DNA of 64,000 nt, from positions 164,068 to 228,067 of the forward strand of contig DAOULR010000007.1 of assembly GCA_034419075.1 (NCBI GenBank), given 5' to 3'. Every line of letters starts with the position of its first letter. Positions within the stretch are counted from its first letter, which is position 1. Below the pieces are notes generated by a model, which was not told the DNA's origin, made no database searches, and saw only the letters and a list, made by a program, of their open reading frames with translations. The position numbers were made by a program, and so were the translations under genes. The stretch comes from E44-bin88 sp034419075. Its GTDB lineage: Bacteria > Chloroflexota > Dehalococcoidia > Dehalococcoidales > BS750m-G39. Shown piece after piece: positions 32,514 to 40,431 of the stretch.

Positions 32514-34436
32514 GTGCTAGCTAAAAGGCTGGAAGAGAACCCGATATTAAAACCGAAGAGGCATCACTTCTGGGAAGCCCAGGCAGTTTTCAACGGCTGT
32601 CCGGTTAAAACTAGGGACAGCGTTTTTCTTGTCTATAGGGCATTATCCCTGCCCTATTACAGCAACCTGACCGGGGCCAGGCTTTCTGTTTCCAGCGTTG
32701 GCATTGCCCAAAGTAAGGGCGGGCTCCATTTTGTCGGTCGAAGACGATTTATCTATCCCGAGCATCCCTGGGAACGGTTCGGCTGTGAAGACCCTCGGGT
32801 AACGAAACTTGACGGCAAGTATTACACCTTCTATACTGCCCTCTCCGCCTGGCCGCCAAAAGCCGATGGGATCAGGGTTGGCCTGGCGATAAGTAAGGGC
32901 CTGAAAAGGGTTCATGAGAAACACCCGGTGACGCCGTTTAACGCCAAGGCTATGGCGCTTTTCCCGCAGAGGATAGACGGAAAGATATACGCCATTCTAT
33001 CGGTTGATACCGACCAGCCGCCGGCCAGAATATGCTTGGCCAGCTTTGATAAAGAAGAGGATATCTGGTCAGAAAGCTACTGGCAGGCGTGGTATGAGAG
33101 GAAAGCGGACTACACCTTACCCCTGCAGCGCAGGCCTGAAGACCAAATAGAAGTTGGTGCCCCACCCATGAAAATGAAGAACGGCTGGCTCTTACTTTAC
33201 TCTTACATCAGGGACTACTTCTCAGAATCCAGAGAACGGCTTTTAGGGGTAGAGGCTGCCCTTCTCGATTTGGAAGACCCATTTAAAGTGCTGGGAAGAA
33301 TCGAAGTGCCCATTCTGACGCCGGAGGAATATTACGAAAGGATTGGCTGGGTACCCAACGTGGTCTTTCCCTCCGGGGCGTTAGTTAAGCGCAACCGCCT
33401 TTATATCTATTACGGCGCCAGTGACACCACCTGCTGTGTTGCCTCGGTCAGAGTCCCCCTTGTAATGGGCATACTGCTTAAGAAGCCTCAAATGCTGAAA
33501 CTGCAGCGGGTACAAGAAAATCCCATTATTCATCCGGTCAAAGAGCACGCCTGGGAAAGTAAGGCGACCTTCAACCCCACCGCCATACACCTCGGGGGTA
33601 AGGTTCACATTATATATCGAGCGATGTCTGAGGACAACACCTCGGTCTTTGGCTATGCCACCAGCCAGGATGGCGTCCATATTGACTACCGTTCTCCAGA
33701 GCCCATTTACGTCCCGCGTGAGGCATTTGAACAAAAGTTCGTGCCTGGTGGTAATTCGGGTTGTGAAGACCCGCGGTTAACCAAGATCGGTACCAAGCTA
33801 TACATGTTCTACACCGCTTACAATGGCCGGGAACACCCGCGGGTGGCCGTGAGTTCTATATCCGTTGCAAACTTCCTGGCTCAAAAATGGAACTGGTCTA
33901 AGCCAACTGCTATCACTCCTCCCGAAATTGATAACAAGGACGCCTTTCTGTTTCCTCAAGAAGTGGGCGGAGAGTATGTCTGCGTCCACCGGTTGGGTGA
34001 CTGTATTGACTATGATTTCGCCCCCAGCCTCAATTTTAAAGGCAATGTCTGGCTTGATGAGCACCGCTGGATAGAGCGGAGAAGGGGATGGTGGGATAGC
34101 GAAAAGGTGGGGGCAGCCGGCCCCCCGATCAAGACCAGAGAAGGATGGGTAATGTTCTATCACGGTGTCTCCGAGGATAAAGTCTACCGTGTAGGGGCAG
34201 TGCTTCTTGACCTGAAAAACCCGCTCAAAGTCCTCGCCCGGCTTGTTTACCCTATTCTCGAACCGGAGGCTCCCTATGAGAGGGAAGGTCAAGTCCCGAA
34301 AGTCGTTTTTCCATGCGGAAATGTAATTCTGAGAGATAAGCTTTACGTATATTATGGAGGTGGCGACAGCGTGGTCGGGGTGGCTATGGTGAATCTTAGA
34401 GAGCTCTTGTCTGTCCTGAAGTTATGCCGGTTTTAG
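32514..34436 (+). CDS. Tandem double-domain GH130 protein
   Basis: A 640-residue protein with two complete GH130 propellers. The first (about 5-310) has LEENPILKPKRHHFWEAQAVFNG and FGCEDPRVTKLDGKYYTFYTAL; the second (about 330-635) has VQENPIIHPVKEHAWESKATFNP and SGCEDPRLTKIGTKLYMFYTAYNG. Both keep the EDPR acid motif and end with IYYGASD or YYGGGD. The start is GTG, with GAGAGGG upstream, 12 bp after the zinc-ribbon GH130 gene. Linked beta-1,2-mannoside phosphorolysis or trimming is plausible, given mannosylglycerate synthesis at 61.3 kb. The two domains may differ in substrate or face each other as a dimer. Confidence 0.88.
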   Translation: MLAKRLEENPILKPKRHHFWEAQAVFNGCPVKTRDSVFLVYRALSLPYYSNLTGARLSVSSVGIAQSKGGLHFVGRRRFIYPEHPWERFGCEDPRVTKLDGKYYTFYTALSAWPPKADGIRVGLAISKGLKRVHEKHPVTPFNAKAMALFPQRIDGKIYAILSVDTDQPPARICLASFDKEEDIWSESYWQAWYERKADYTLPLQRRPEDQIEVGAPPMKMKNGWLLLYSYIRDYFSESRERLLGVEAALLDLEDPFKVLGRIEVPILTPEEYYERIGWVPNVVFPSGALVKRNRLYIYYGASDTTCCVASVRVPLVMGILLKKPQMLKLQRVQENPIIHPVKEHAWESKATFNPTAIHLGGKVHIIYRAMSEDNTSVFGYATSQDGVHIDYRSPEPIYVPREAFEQKFVPGGNSGCEDPRLTKIGTKLYMFYTAYNGREHPRVAVSSISVANFLAQKWNWSKPTAITPPEIDNKDAFLFPQEVGGEYVCVHRLGDCIDYDFAPSLNFKGNVWLDEHRWIERRRGWWDSEKVGAAGPPIKTREGWVMFYHGVSEDKVYRVGAVLLDLKNPLKVLARLVYPILEPEAPYEREGQVPKVVFPCGNVILRDKLYVYYGGGDSVVGVAMVNLRELLSVLKLCRF

Positions 34437-34470
34437 GCCTTTCCTCATAATTACGCTGTTTCCGATGTGC

Positions 34471-34476
34471 TATAAT
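34471..34476 (+). promoter_or_regulatory. -10 box close to the pyruvate kinase start (possible leaderless mRNA)
   Basis: A consensus TATAAT ends 8 nt before the ATG at 34485, which puts the expected transcription start at or next to the start codon. There is no ribosome-binding site. The -35 region is not clear. Confidence 0.5.
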
Positions 34477-34484
34477 AGTTGGCC

Positions 34485-35642
34485 ATGACGAAAGCTGCAA
34501 CAAGACGCCATGTCAAGATAGTCTGCACACTGGGTCCAGCCTGTAGTTCCCCTAAAGTTATTGAAAATATGCTAGAAGCTGGCATGGACGTCGCACGATT
34601 TAATTTAGCTTATGGGACACTCCAGGAGCACAGCCAGATTATTTCTAAAGTCCGTTCGCTCAGTCAAAAGCTCAAGCTGCCGGCAGGTATCCTCCTTGAT
34701 CTTCCTGGTCTGAAACTTGGCCATGGGGATATCAGGACTGTTTTCGGTCCGCACCTCGATTTTGCTCTTGCCGAGAATGTTGACTTCGTTGCTCTGTCTT
34801 TCATCTCCTCACTACGACAGGTACAGGAAGTCAAGAAAATGCTCCGAAAAATGAATGCTGACATATCTGTTATTATCAAAATAGAGGAGGCGCGAGCTCT
34901 TGAAGAGAGCAGAGCCTTGATTGAGACTGGGGAAGGTATCATGGTGGCCAGGGGGGACCTGGCTCTTGATATAAGCATTGAGAAGGTCCCGATGGCCCAG
35001 AAAAGACTGATTCAGGAAGCCAACCGCCAGGGAAAACCAGTAATTACCGCCACTCAAATGCTCGAATCTATGGTAAGGTCAGCCGCACCGACGAGGGCAG
35101 AAGCCACTGATGTAGCTAATGCTGTCCTTGATGGCAGCGATGCCCTTATGCTTTCTGAGGAAACAGCCATTGGCAGTTATCCTGTCCAGGCTATAGAGAC
35201 AATGGCAAAAATAGCCCTGGAGGCTGAGACAATGTTTCCCTACGAGGAGATGGTGCGCAGTCGGTGGCAGGATATCCTACCTGAAATCAATGACGCGGCG
35301 GCTAAAGCCGCCTGTCAGATGGCTCACCAGGTACAAGCCAAAGCTGTCATTGCCTTTACTACTAGCGGAACTACCGCCTTAAGGGTGTCAAAATACAGGC
35401 CTTATCATCCTATTTTGGCCATAACACCCTCGCCGTCAGTGGTTAATCGTCTTTCGCTAATCTGGGGAGTACTGCCACTTAAAAAACCTGAACCAACAAA
35501 TCTGGAAGAGGTCTTTGACCTGGCAAGCCAGGTGGCGCTGGAGACGAATTTAGCCAAGAGGGGTGATTTGATAGTGATTGTCGCTGGAATTCCCCTAGGT
35601 GTCCCGGGAAGTACCAACTTAGTAAAAATACACGGCATCTAG
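34485..35642 (+). CDS. pyk: Pyruvate kinase lacking the B (lid) domain
   Basis: A 385-residue relative of pyruvate kinase, about 90 shorter than normal. The A-domain barrel is readable: VKIVCTLGPACSSPKVIENML, DVARFNLAYGT, IIKIEEARALE, MVARGDLALDI, KPVITATQMLESM and TRAEATDVANAVLDGSDALMLSEETAIG. The C domain follows, with AVIAFTTSGTTALRVSKYRP. Between LLDLPGLKLG and DFALAENVDFVALSF the B domain (about 100 residues in other members) is missing, and the KGPEIR segment that normally precedes it is altered. It may be a regulatory or altered-substrate enzyme; ordinary pyruvate kinase activity is doubtful. Confidence 0.85.
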   Translation: MTKAATRRHVKIVCTLGPACSSPKVIENMLEAGMDVARFNLAYGTLQEHSQIISKVRSLSQKLKLPAGILLDLPGLKLGHGDIRTVFGPHLDFALAENVDFVALSFISSLRQVQEVKKMLRKMNADISVIIKIEEARALEESRALIETGEGIMVARGDLALDISIEKVPMAQKRLIQEANRQGKPVITATQMLESMVRSAAPTRAEATDVANAVLDGSDALMLSEETAIGSYPVQAIETMAKIALEAETMFPYEEMVRSRWQDILPEINDAAAKAACQMAHQVQAKAVIAFTTSGTTALRVSKYRPYHPILAITPSPSVVNRLSLIWGVLPLKKPEPTNLEEVFDLASQVALETNLAKRGDLIVIVAGIPLGVPGSTNLVKIHGI

Positions 35643-35744
35643 TTTTAACCCGGTTTGGTGCCTTCACTAAAATTAACCATTTAATACGCTTGTGAGTCTT
35701 CGCGTGCGGAAATATTTCCCGGTATCCTTACGCTTCCAGTAGTT

Positions 35745-35774
35745 TTGCCTACAGCATATATAATGTGCTATAAA
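35745..35774 (+). promoter_or_regulatory. Promoter of the aldehyde:ferredoxin oxidoreductase operon
   Basis: TTGCCT (35745-35750), 18-bp spacer, TATAAA (35769-35774), about 70 nt before the ATG. The short palindromes AGCA/TGCT and CAGATATTTCTG lie around and after it. Confidence 0.55.
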
Positions 35775-35843
35775 TACTGGAATGTATTATCGCAGATATT
35801 TCTGCTTTTTTAAGTTCCTTAGTTAACCAAATAGAAGAGTGGA

Positions 35844-38009
35844 ATGTGCATGGAAAGACTACGACAAATCAAATATGAGCGTGCCAGGGTAGCGGGCGGC
35901 TATACCGACCGCATACTCAGGGTGGATTTGAGCACAAGGGAAATTAGCATCCAGAAACTACTCCCCGATTTCAAGAACAAATACATCGGTGGACGAGGAT
36001 ATGCCCTTAAACTTATCTGGGACGGTACAACAAAGGAAACACGCTACGACAGTCCCGATAACATTCTGGTCATGGCCAGCGGGCCGCTGGGTAATGAGCC
36101 TGCCTTTCCTGGAACGGGAAAGTTTATCGTCGGCACTATTTCACCCCTGACCGATACATTTATCGACTCCAATGTCGGCGGTCATTTCGGACCGCTACTG
36201 AAGCTGGCCGGTTTTGATGCCCTGGCTGTTTCTGGTATATCCAGAGAAGAGGTAATCATTTTGGTTGACGGCGATGAGCAAACCATCACTATTGCCGCAG
36301 CGCCTGCCTATCCAGTAGAAATCGATAAGGGCGCACTTTCCTTCGGCCAGAGACTGCTCAAAGACATTAACGGTGGTGACTATAGCAACTGCCTGGCGGC
36401 GGTGACGGCGGGGGGAGGTGCCTGCCATAGCCGTTTCGGGGTGATTCACAGCCTATTTTTCGACCAGAGGAGAAGCAGAATCCGCTCAAAACAGGCGGGA
36501 AGGGGTGGTACGGGAACGGTCATGCGGGCCAAGGGGCTCCGAAGCATTGTGGTGCGTTCCAGCCTGTCAAAAGTAAACGGTAATAATGCCGTCGATAAAA
36601 AGGGAGTGCGGGAGGCGGGACGCCAGCTAAAGAAGGTTATCTCTAAAGCCGACCCTAAACAACTCCACCTATCGGCTTGGGGAACCTCCATTCTCTCCGA
36701 GTATATGGACAAATTCCACGTCTTCCCCATCAACAACTACCAGTACGGGCACAGTCCCCAGTCGGTAGGACTCTTTGGCCATGTCTTCCTTGACCGCTAC
36801 TTTAGCCAAAAGATACCCGATGGCTGCTACTACGGATGTAACCTGGCCTGTGCCAAGGGTGCCGAAAATGTTGAGCTGACACGTGGCCCCAAGGCGGGGC
36901 AGAAGGTCAGCATTGACGGACCCGAATACGAAACTGTGGGTGCTGTCAGCTGCATGGGCATCTTTGACACCCATTTCGCTATGGAATACAACTGGTACTG
37001 TGATGAATACGGCCTTGATACCATCTCTACGGCAGTGACCATCGGCTTCTTTATGGAATGCTTCCAGCGGGGATACCTAACTGTTGATGACACAGGTTAC
37101 GAACTGACCTTCGGCAACATAGAGGCGGCGGACAGGGTGCTACACGAAACCGCCAGCAGCCAGGGTTTCGGCAAGGTTGTCGGCCAGGGTGTGGCCAGAG
37201 GTAAGGAATGGGTCGCCGAGAGATATGCCAGCCGAAATAACACCCCCAAAGATGCGGTCATGGCGGAACTGAATAAATTCGGCATGGAGGTCAAGGGGCT
37301 TGAGTTCTCCATGTACATCAGCAAGGAGTCACTGGCCCAGCAGGGTGGCTATGGCTTCGCTCTCAAAGGACCGCAGCATGACGAGGCCTGGCTGATTTTC
37401 ATCGACCAGGTCTACCAGGAGCTGCCAACCTTAGAGGACAAAGCGGCAGCGCTTAAGTGGTTCCCCCTGATTCGCACCTGGTTTAACGCTACCGGACTCT
37501 GCAAGCTCCACTGGATTGATGTGCGCAATCCGGAGGCAGCCAATACCGCGGAACCAGCCAAGAACCTGCCCACCCTAGCCCACTACACTCGCTACCTTAA
37601 CGCCACCACGGGGAGTCACAAGACTCTTCAGGATATTATTGACGATTCAGAAAGGCTGTACATACTACAGAAGCTAATAAACGTGCGCCACGGCAAAGGC
37701 AGGCGGGCTGACGACCAAATCCCCCTGAGGGCAATGGGGCCCGCCTTCTTTAACGAATACCAGTCGCGGGCTGAATACTATGACGAATGGTTGCGCAAAA
37801 ACCTCGGGGATGGTAAGCTGCCAGCTAGCCCTGAGCAGCGGCATAAACTCCTCATCGAGAAAAGGAGTCAAGCCTATCAACAGCTCTGCGATGCCGTCTA
37901 CGAAAAGAAGGGTTTTACTAAAGAAGGGATACCCAGGCGTGAAACCGTGGAGAAATTCGCCCTAATGGACGAACAGGCAACCAAGCTGTTTGACGAACTG
38001 GGTATGTGA
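35844..38009 (+). CDS. Aldehyde:ferredoxin oxidoreductase family tungstoenzyme
   Basis: A 721-residue cytoplasmic enzyme that oxidises aldehydes to acids, or the reverse, with ferredoxin, using a tungsten bis-pterin cofactor. The N-terminal domain has GGYTDRILRVDLSTREISIQ, YIGGRGYALKLIW and FPGTGKFIVGTISPLT; the middle has GRGGTGTVMRAKGL. The 4Fe-4S cluster ligands are present as CYYGCNLAC plus a distal Cys in NATGLCKLHW. The length is larger than the 605-620 of classical AOR and fits the GOR/benzoyl-CoA-associated or broader subfamily. The MoaD-like gene 10 bp downstream suggests cofactor supply in the same operon. The substrate is unknown. Confidence 0.92.
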   Translation: MCMERLRQIKYERARVAGGYTDRILRVDLSTREISIQKLLPDFKNKYIGGRGYALKLIWDGTTKETRYDSPDNILVMASGPLGNEPAFPGTGKFIVGTISPLTDTFIDSNVGGHFGPLLKLAGFDALAVSGISREEVIILVDGDEQTITIAAAPAYPVEIDKGALSFGQRLLKDINGGDYSNCLAAVTAGGGACHSRFGVIHSLFFDQRRSRIRSKQAGRGGTGTVMRAKGLRSIVVRSSLSKVNGNNAVDKKGVREAGRQLKKVISKADPKQLHLSAWGTSILSEYMDKFHVFPINNYQYGHSPQSVGLFGHVFLDRYFSQKIPDGCYYGCNLACAKGAENVELTRGPKAGQKVSIDGPEYETVGAVSCMGIFDTHFAMEYNWYCDEYGLDTISTAVTIGFFMECFQRGYLTVDDTGYELTFGNIEAADRVLHETASSQGFGKVVGQGVARGKEWVAERYASRNNTPKDAVMAELNKFGMEVKGLEFSMYISKESLAQQGGYGFALKGPQHDEAWLIFIDQVYQELPTLEDKAAALKWFPLIRTWFNATGLCKLHWIDVRNPEAANTAEPAKNLPTLAHYTRYLNATTGSHKTLQDIIDDSERLYILQKLINVRHGKGRRADDQIPLRAMGPAFFNEYQSRAEYYDEWLRKNLGDGKLPASPEQRHKLLIEKRSQAYQQLCDAVYEKKGFTKEGIPRRETVEKFALMDEQATKLFDELGM

Positions 38010-38019
38010 TTTAAGGAAG

Positions 38020-38265
38020 ATGATAGCCTCAATTGAGTTCCTGGGAATGCAACGCGCTATTACTAAAACAAATAGTATAGATATGCCCATCTCCACAGAG
38101 ACTAGGGTAAACGACGCCCTTGAATATGTCAGACAAAGGTATCCCGAGCTTCATTTAGATGAAGGGATGAGCCTCATAACCGTCAACCATGAGATAGCCT
38201 CTCTGGACAGAGTTCTAAAGGCTAACGATACCGTCTCCTTTCTACCCTTTATCGGCGGAGGCTGA
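38020..38265 (+). CDS. MoaD/ThiS-type sulphur carrier protein
   Basis: An 81-residue ubiquitin-like protein ending in VSFLPFIGGG, the di-glycine tail that is thiocarboxylated to carry sulphur for molybdopterin. The start at 38020 follows AAGGAAG and lies 10 bp after the AOR stop. AOR-linked MoaD-like proteins are common and probably serve the tungsto-pterin cofactor. It should be activated by a MoeB-type enzyme such as the one at 45003-45746. One base separates it from the next gene. Confidence 0.9.
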   Translation: MIASIEFLGMQRAITKTNSIDMPISTETRVNDALEYVRQRYPELHLDEGMSLITVNHEIASLDRVLKANDTVSFLPFIGGG

Positions 38266-38266
38266 T

Positions 38267-38980
38267 ATGACCTTGGGAGCTAATATAGCCTTAATCATAG
38301 GCTCTTACCTTCTTGGTTCAGTGCCCCAGCTGTCCTTGCTGGCCAAGCTTCGCCGCGTAGATTTAGACGGAGATTTCCACCAGAGCCTGTGGTATCGGGG
38401 TGGACGGGTAATTGCTATTGTCGGCATAGTCGGTGAATTCGGAAAAGGAGTCATCCCCATCCTGGTGGGTATGTGGCTTGACTTCAACATACTAATAATA
38501 GCACTGGCCGGTCTGGCCGCCGTGTGTGGTCAGATGTGGCCTGTGTTCTCCAGATTTGACGGAGAAAAGGGCAATAGCGTGGCCATGCCAATGGCCGTAG
38601 CCTTAACCCCCAAGCCGACCCTGATAGCTTTGATTCCTTTTCTTGTCTCGCTCATAATCAGGACAGTCCCACGCTTAATTAGATCCTCAAAATCAACTAA
38701 GGAGGCCGTTTTCGGTGGTAGTTATAGCCGAAGCCTGCCCCTGGGTATGGCTATCACCTTCTTCATATTACCTATAGTCAGCTGGTGGCTGGGAGAGCCG
38801 CTGGAAATAGTCCTGTGTTACTCCGCTCTCTTTGTATTGATAATGCTAAGGAGAATCACCGCCGGGCTCAGAGATGACCTGAAGAGCGGTAGTAACATAG
38901 GTGGTATTATCGTCAGGCGCCTCCTATATGACCGTGCTACCAAGCAATGGCGAAGTAGACCACAACATCTCCAACGTTAG
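38267..38980 (+). CDS. Divergent PlsY-like membrane protein
   Basis: A 237-residue integral membrane protein of the glycerol-3-phosphate acyltransferase (PlsY) family. It has the opening IIGSYLLGSVPQLSLLAKLR and a weakened motif CGQMWPVFSRFDGEKGNSVA. The conserved His of PlsY (GHxFPVF) is Gln here and the GGKG is GEKG, so normal acyltransferase activity is doubtful. The housekeeping plsY is at 7400-8017. It starts one base after the MoaD gene and so belongs to the AOR operon. Its end overlaps the convergent glycerate kinase gene by 44 bp. Confidence 0.78.
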   Translation: MTLGANIALIIGSYLLGSVPQLSLLAKLRRVDLDGDFHQSLWYRGGRVIAIVGIVGEFGKGVIPILVGMWLDFNILIIALAGLAAVCGQMWPVFSRFDGEKGNSVAMPMAVALTPKPTLIALIPFLVSLIIRTVPRLIRSSKSTKEAVFGGSYSRSLPLGMAITFFILPIVSWWLGEPLEIVLCYSALFVLIMLRRITAGLRDDLKSGSNIGGIIVRRLLYDRATKQWRSRPQHLQR

Positions 38981-40289
38981 TCCCCGTATCCCCGGTAACT
39001 ATCAATGAGTTGCCGAGCTTTTTCAATAAGGTATTGCTGTCGCATCTCTTGATATAGGCTTCGATATCCAATCCCCTATTCCGAGCGATATCAAGCGAGC
39101 TTTGGTCAACGATAGCGCCGGCCACATCAGGCAGAAAATCGGTGCCGTCGGTGCCGACGCTGGCCACGACCCACTGGCCGGGATAATCTGCCATCGCCAG
39201 CAGCGAGACGGCGGCGTAGTGTTGATTTCTGCCCCCCTTCCCTACCTTATCTGGCAGCCTGATGGTTGTCTCGCCGCCGGTAAGCAGCGCGTTATATCCC
39301 GCGTATTTGTGCTTAATCAGTTCTTTAGCTCGGGAAAGGGCCACTTTTGTGGTATCACCTGTCTGCTGGCCGGTTATGATATGGGGACTAAAGCCGAGCT
39401 CCTTAGCCTTAGCCGCCATCGCCTCCAGAGCCAAGCCATTGTCGCCGATTATATAATTTTGGCAGTTATTCAGCGTCTTAGGTGACTCAGATGCTTTGCC
39501 CCGTTTCCCTTTCTCAATGAAGTCTATTACGCTTTTGGGCGCTTTAGTTAATAGATTGTATTGCTTTAATACATCATAGGCGTCGGCGAAGGTGGAAGGG
39601 TCGGGGGTGGTGGGGCCGGAGGCGATGGTGGCCAGGTCATTGCCGACAACGTCGGAGAGTATCAGTGAAATAACCCTTGCCGGAGCGAAAAATTCGCCTA
39701 AGCGACCTCCCTTGACCCGAGAGAGATGCTTCCTCACAATGTTGATTTCGTCTATCTTCGCCCCCGAGCCGATAAGAAGCTCGGTGACTTTTTGCTTATC
39801 CTTCAAGCTCACTCCTTCCACAGGGTAAGGCATAAGCGCTGAGCCGCCGCCCGAGAGCAGGCAGACAACAATATCATTCTCACCTATTGAGTAGCGGTCT
39901 TTTAGAGCCAGCATTTCGCCAACACCACTGACGCCACGCTGGTCGGGGGTGGGATGGCCAGCAACTACGGCCTTAATCCTTTGCGTCTTTAGCTGCCCGC
40001 CCTTGAAATTGACCACGCCCGCGGTTATGTTCTCAGCACCGATTATTTTCTCCAATGCCTGCGCCATAAGCCCGCTGGCTTTACCGCCGCCGATAACGAA
40101 TATGCGGTTTGTCTCTAACAGCGAGAAGCTATCGCCCTTTATCTTTATCTTGTGGTGGGGGGCATCATAGCTGACGGCCACCCTCATTATATTCTGGGGC
40201 AGGACGCGCTTAATGCCCGCCTCAATAATCTGCAAGACCTTATCTCTCGGCTCGGTGGTAGCCAGCTCAGAGCGGTTTTTAATAATCAT
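38937..40289 (-). CDS. Glycerate 2-kinase (MOFRL/GckA family)
   Basis: A 450-residue enzyme that phosphorylates D-glycerate to 2-phosphoglycerate. The N-terminal DUF4147-type domain shows IFVIGGGKASGLMAQALEK and VVAGHPTPDQRGVSG, then CLLSGGGSALMPYPVEGVSLKDKQ; the C-terminal MOFRL domain has LLTGGETTIRLPDKVGKGGRNQHYA and the final GTDGTDFLPDVAGAIVD. I use the ATG at 40289, which follows AAAGGAAG, rather than the upstream 40331. It may process glycerate from mannosylglycerate breakdown or other sources. It faces the PlsY-like gene and overlaps its end. Confidence 0.9.
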   Translation of the reverse strand: MIIKNRSELATTEPRDKVLQIIEAGIKRVLPQNIMRVAVSYDAPHHKIKIKGDSFSLLETNRIFVIGGGKASGLMAQALEKIIGAENITAGVVNFKGGQLKTQRIKAVVAGHPTPDQRGVSGVGEMLALKDRYSIGENDIVVCLLSGGGSALMPYPVEGVSLKDKQKVTELLIGSGAKIDEINIVRKHLSRVKGGRLGEFFAPARVISLILSDVVGNDLATIASGPTTPDPSTFADAYDVLKQYNLLTKAPKSVIDFIEKGKRGKASESPKTLNNCQNYIIGDNGLALEAMAAKAKELGFSPHIITGQQTGDTTKVALSRAKELIKHKYAGYNALLTGGETTIRLPDKVGKGGRNQHYAAVSLLAMADYPGQWVVASVGTDGTDFLPDVAGAIVDQSSLDIARNRGLDIEAYIKRCDSNTLLKKLGNSLIVTGDTGTNVGDVVVYFAIAW

Positions 40290-40431
40290 TGCTTCCTTTA
40301 TAATACACCAAGCCCTTGCCTTATAAAACAACCTTGAGCCAGAGCTTGACGCCAGCTATGGATAGCCTCTAAAATTGCGCAAGGAGAGAGACGACGGTGA
40401 AATATCTAAGAAAGGGAACCGGCGTATTATT

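Noticed and set aside
32501..32514. Zinc-ribbon GH130 and double GH130 genes as one gene split by a frameshift
   Set aside because: Both have complete propeller domains, a stop/start pair with its own GTG and ribosome-binding site, and no extension of similarity across the junction.
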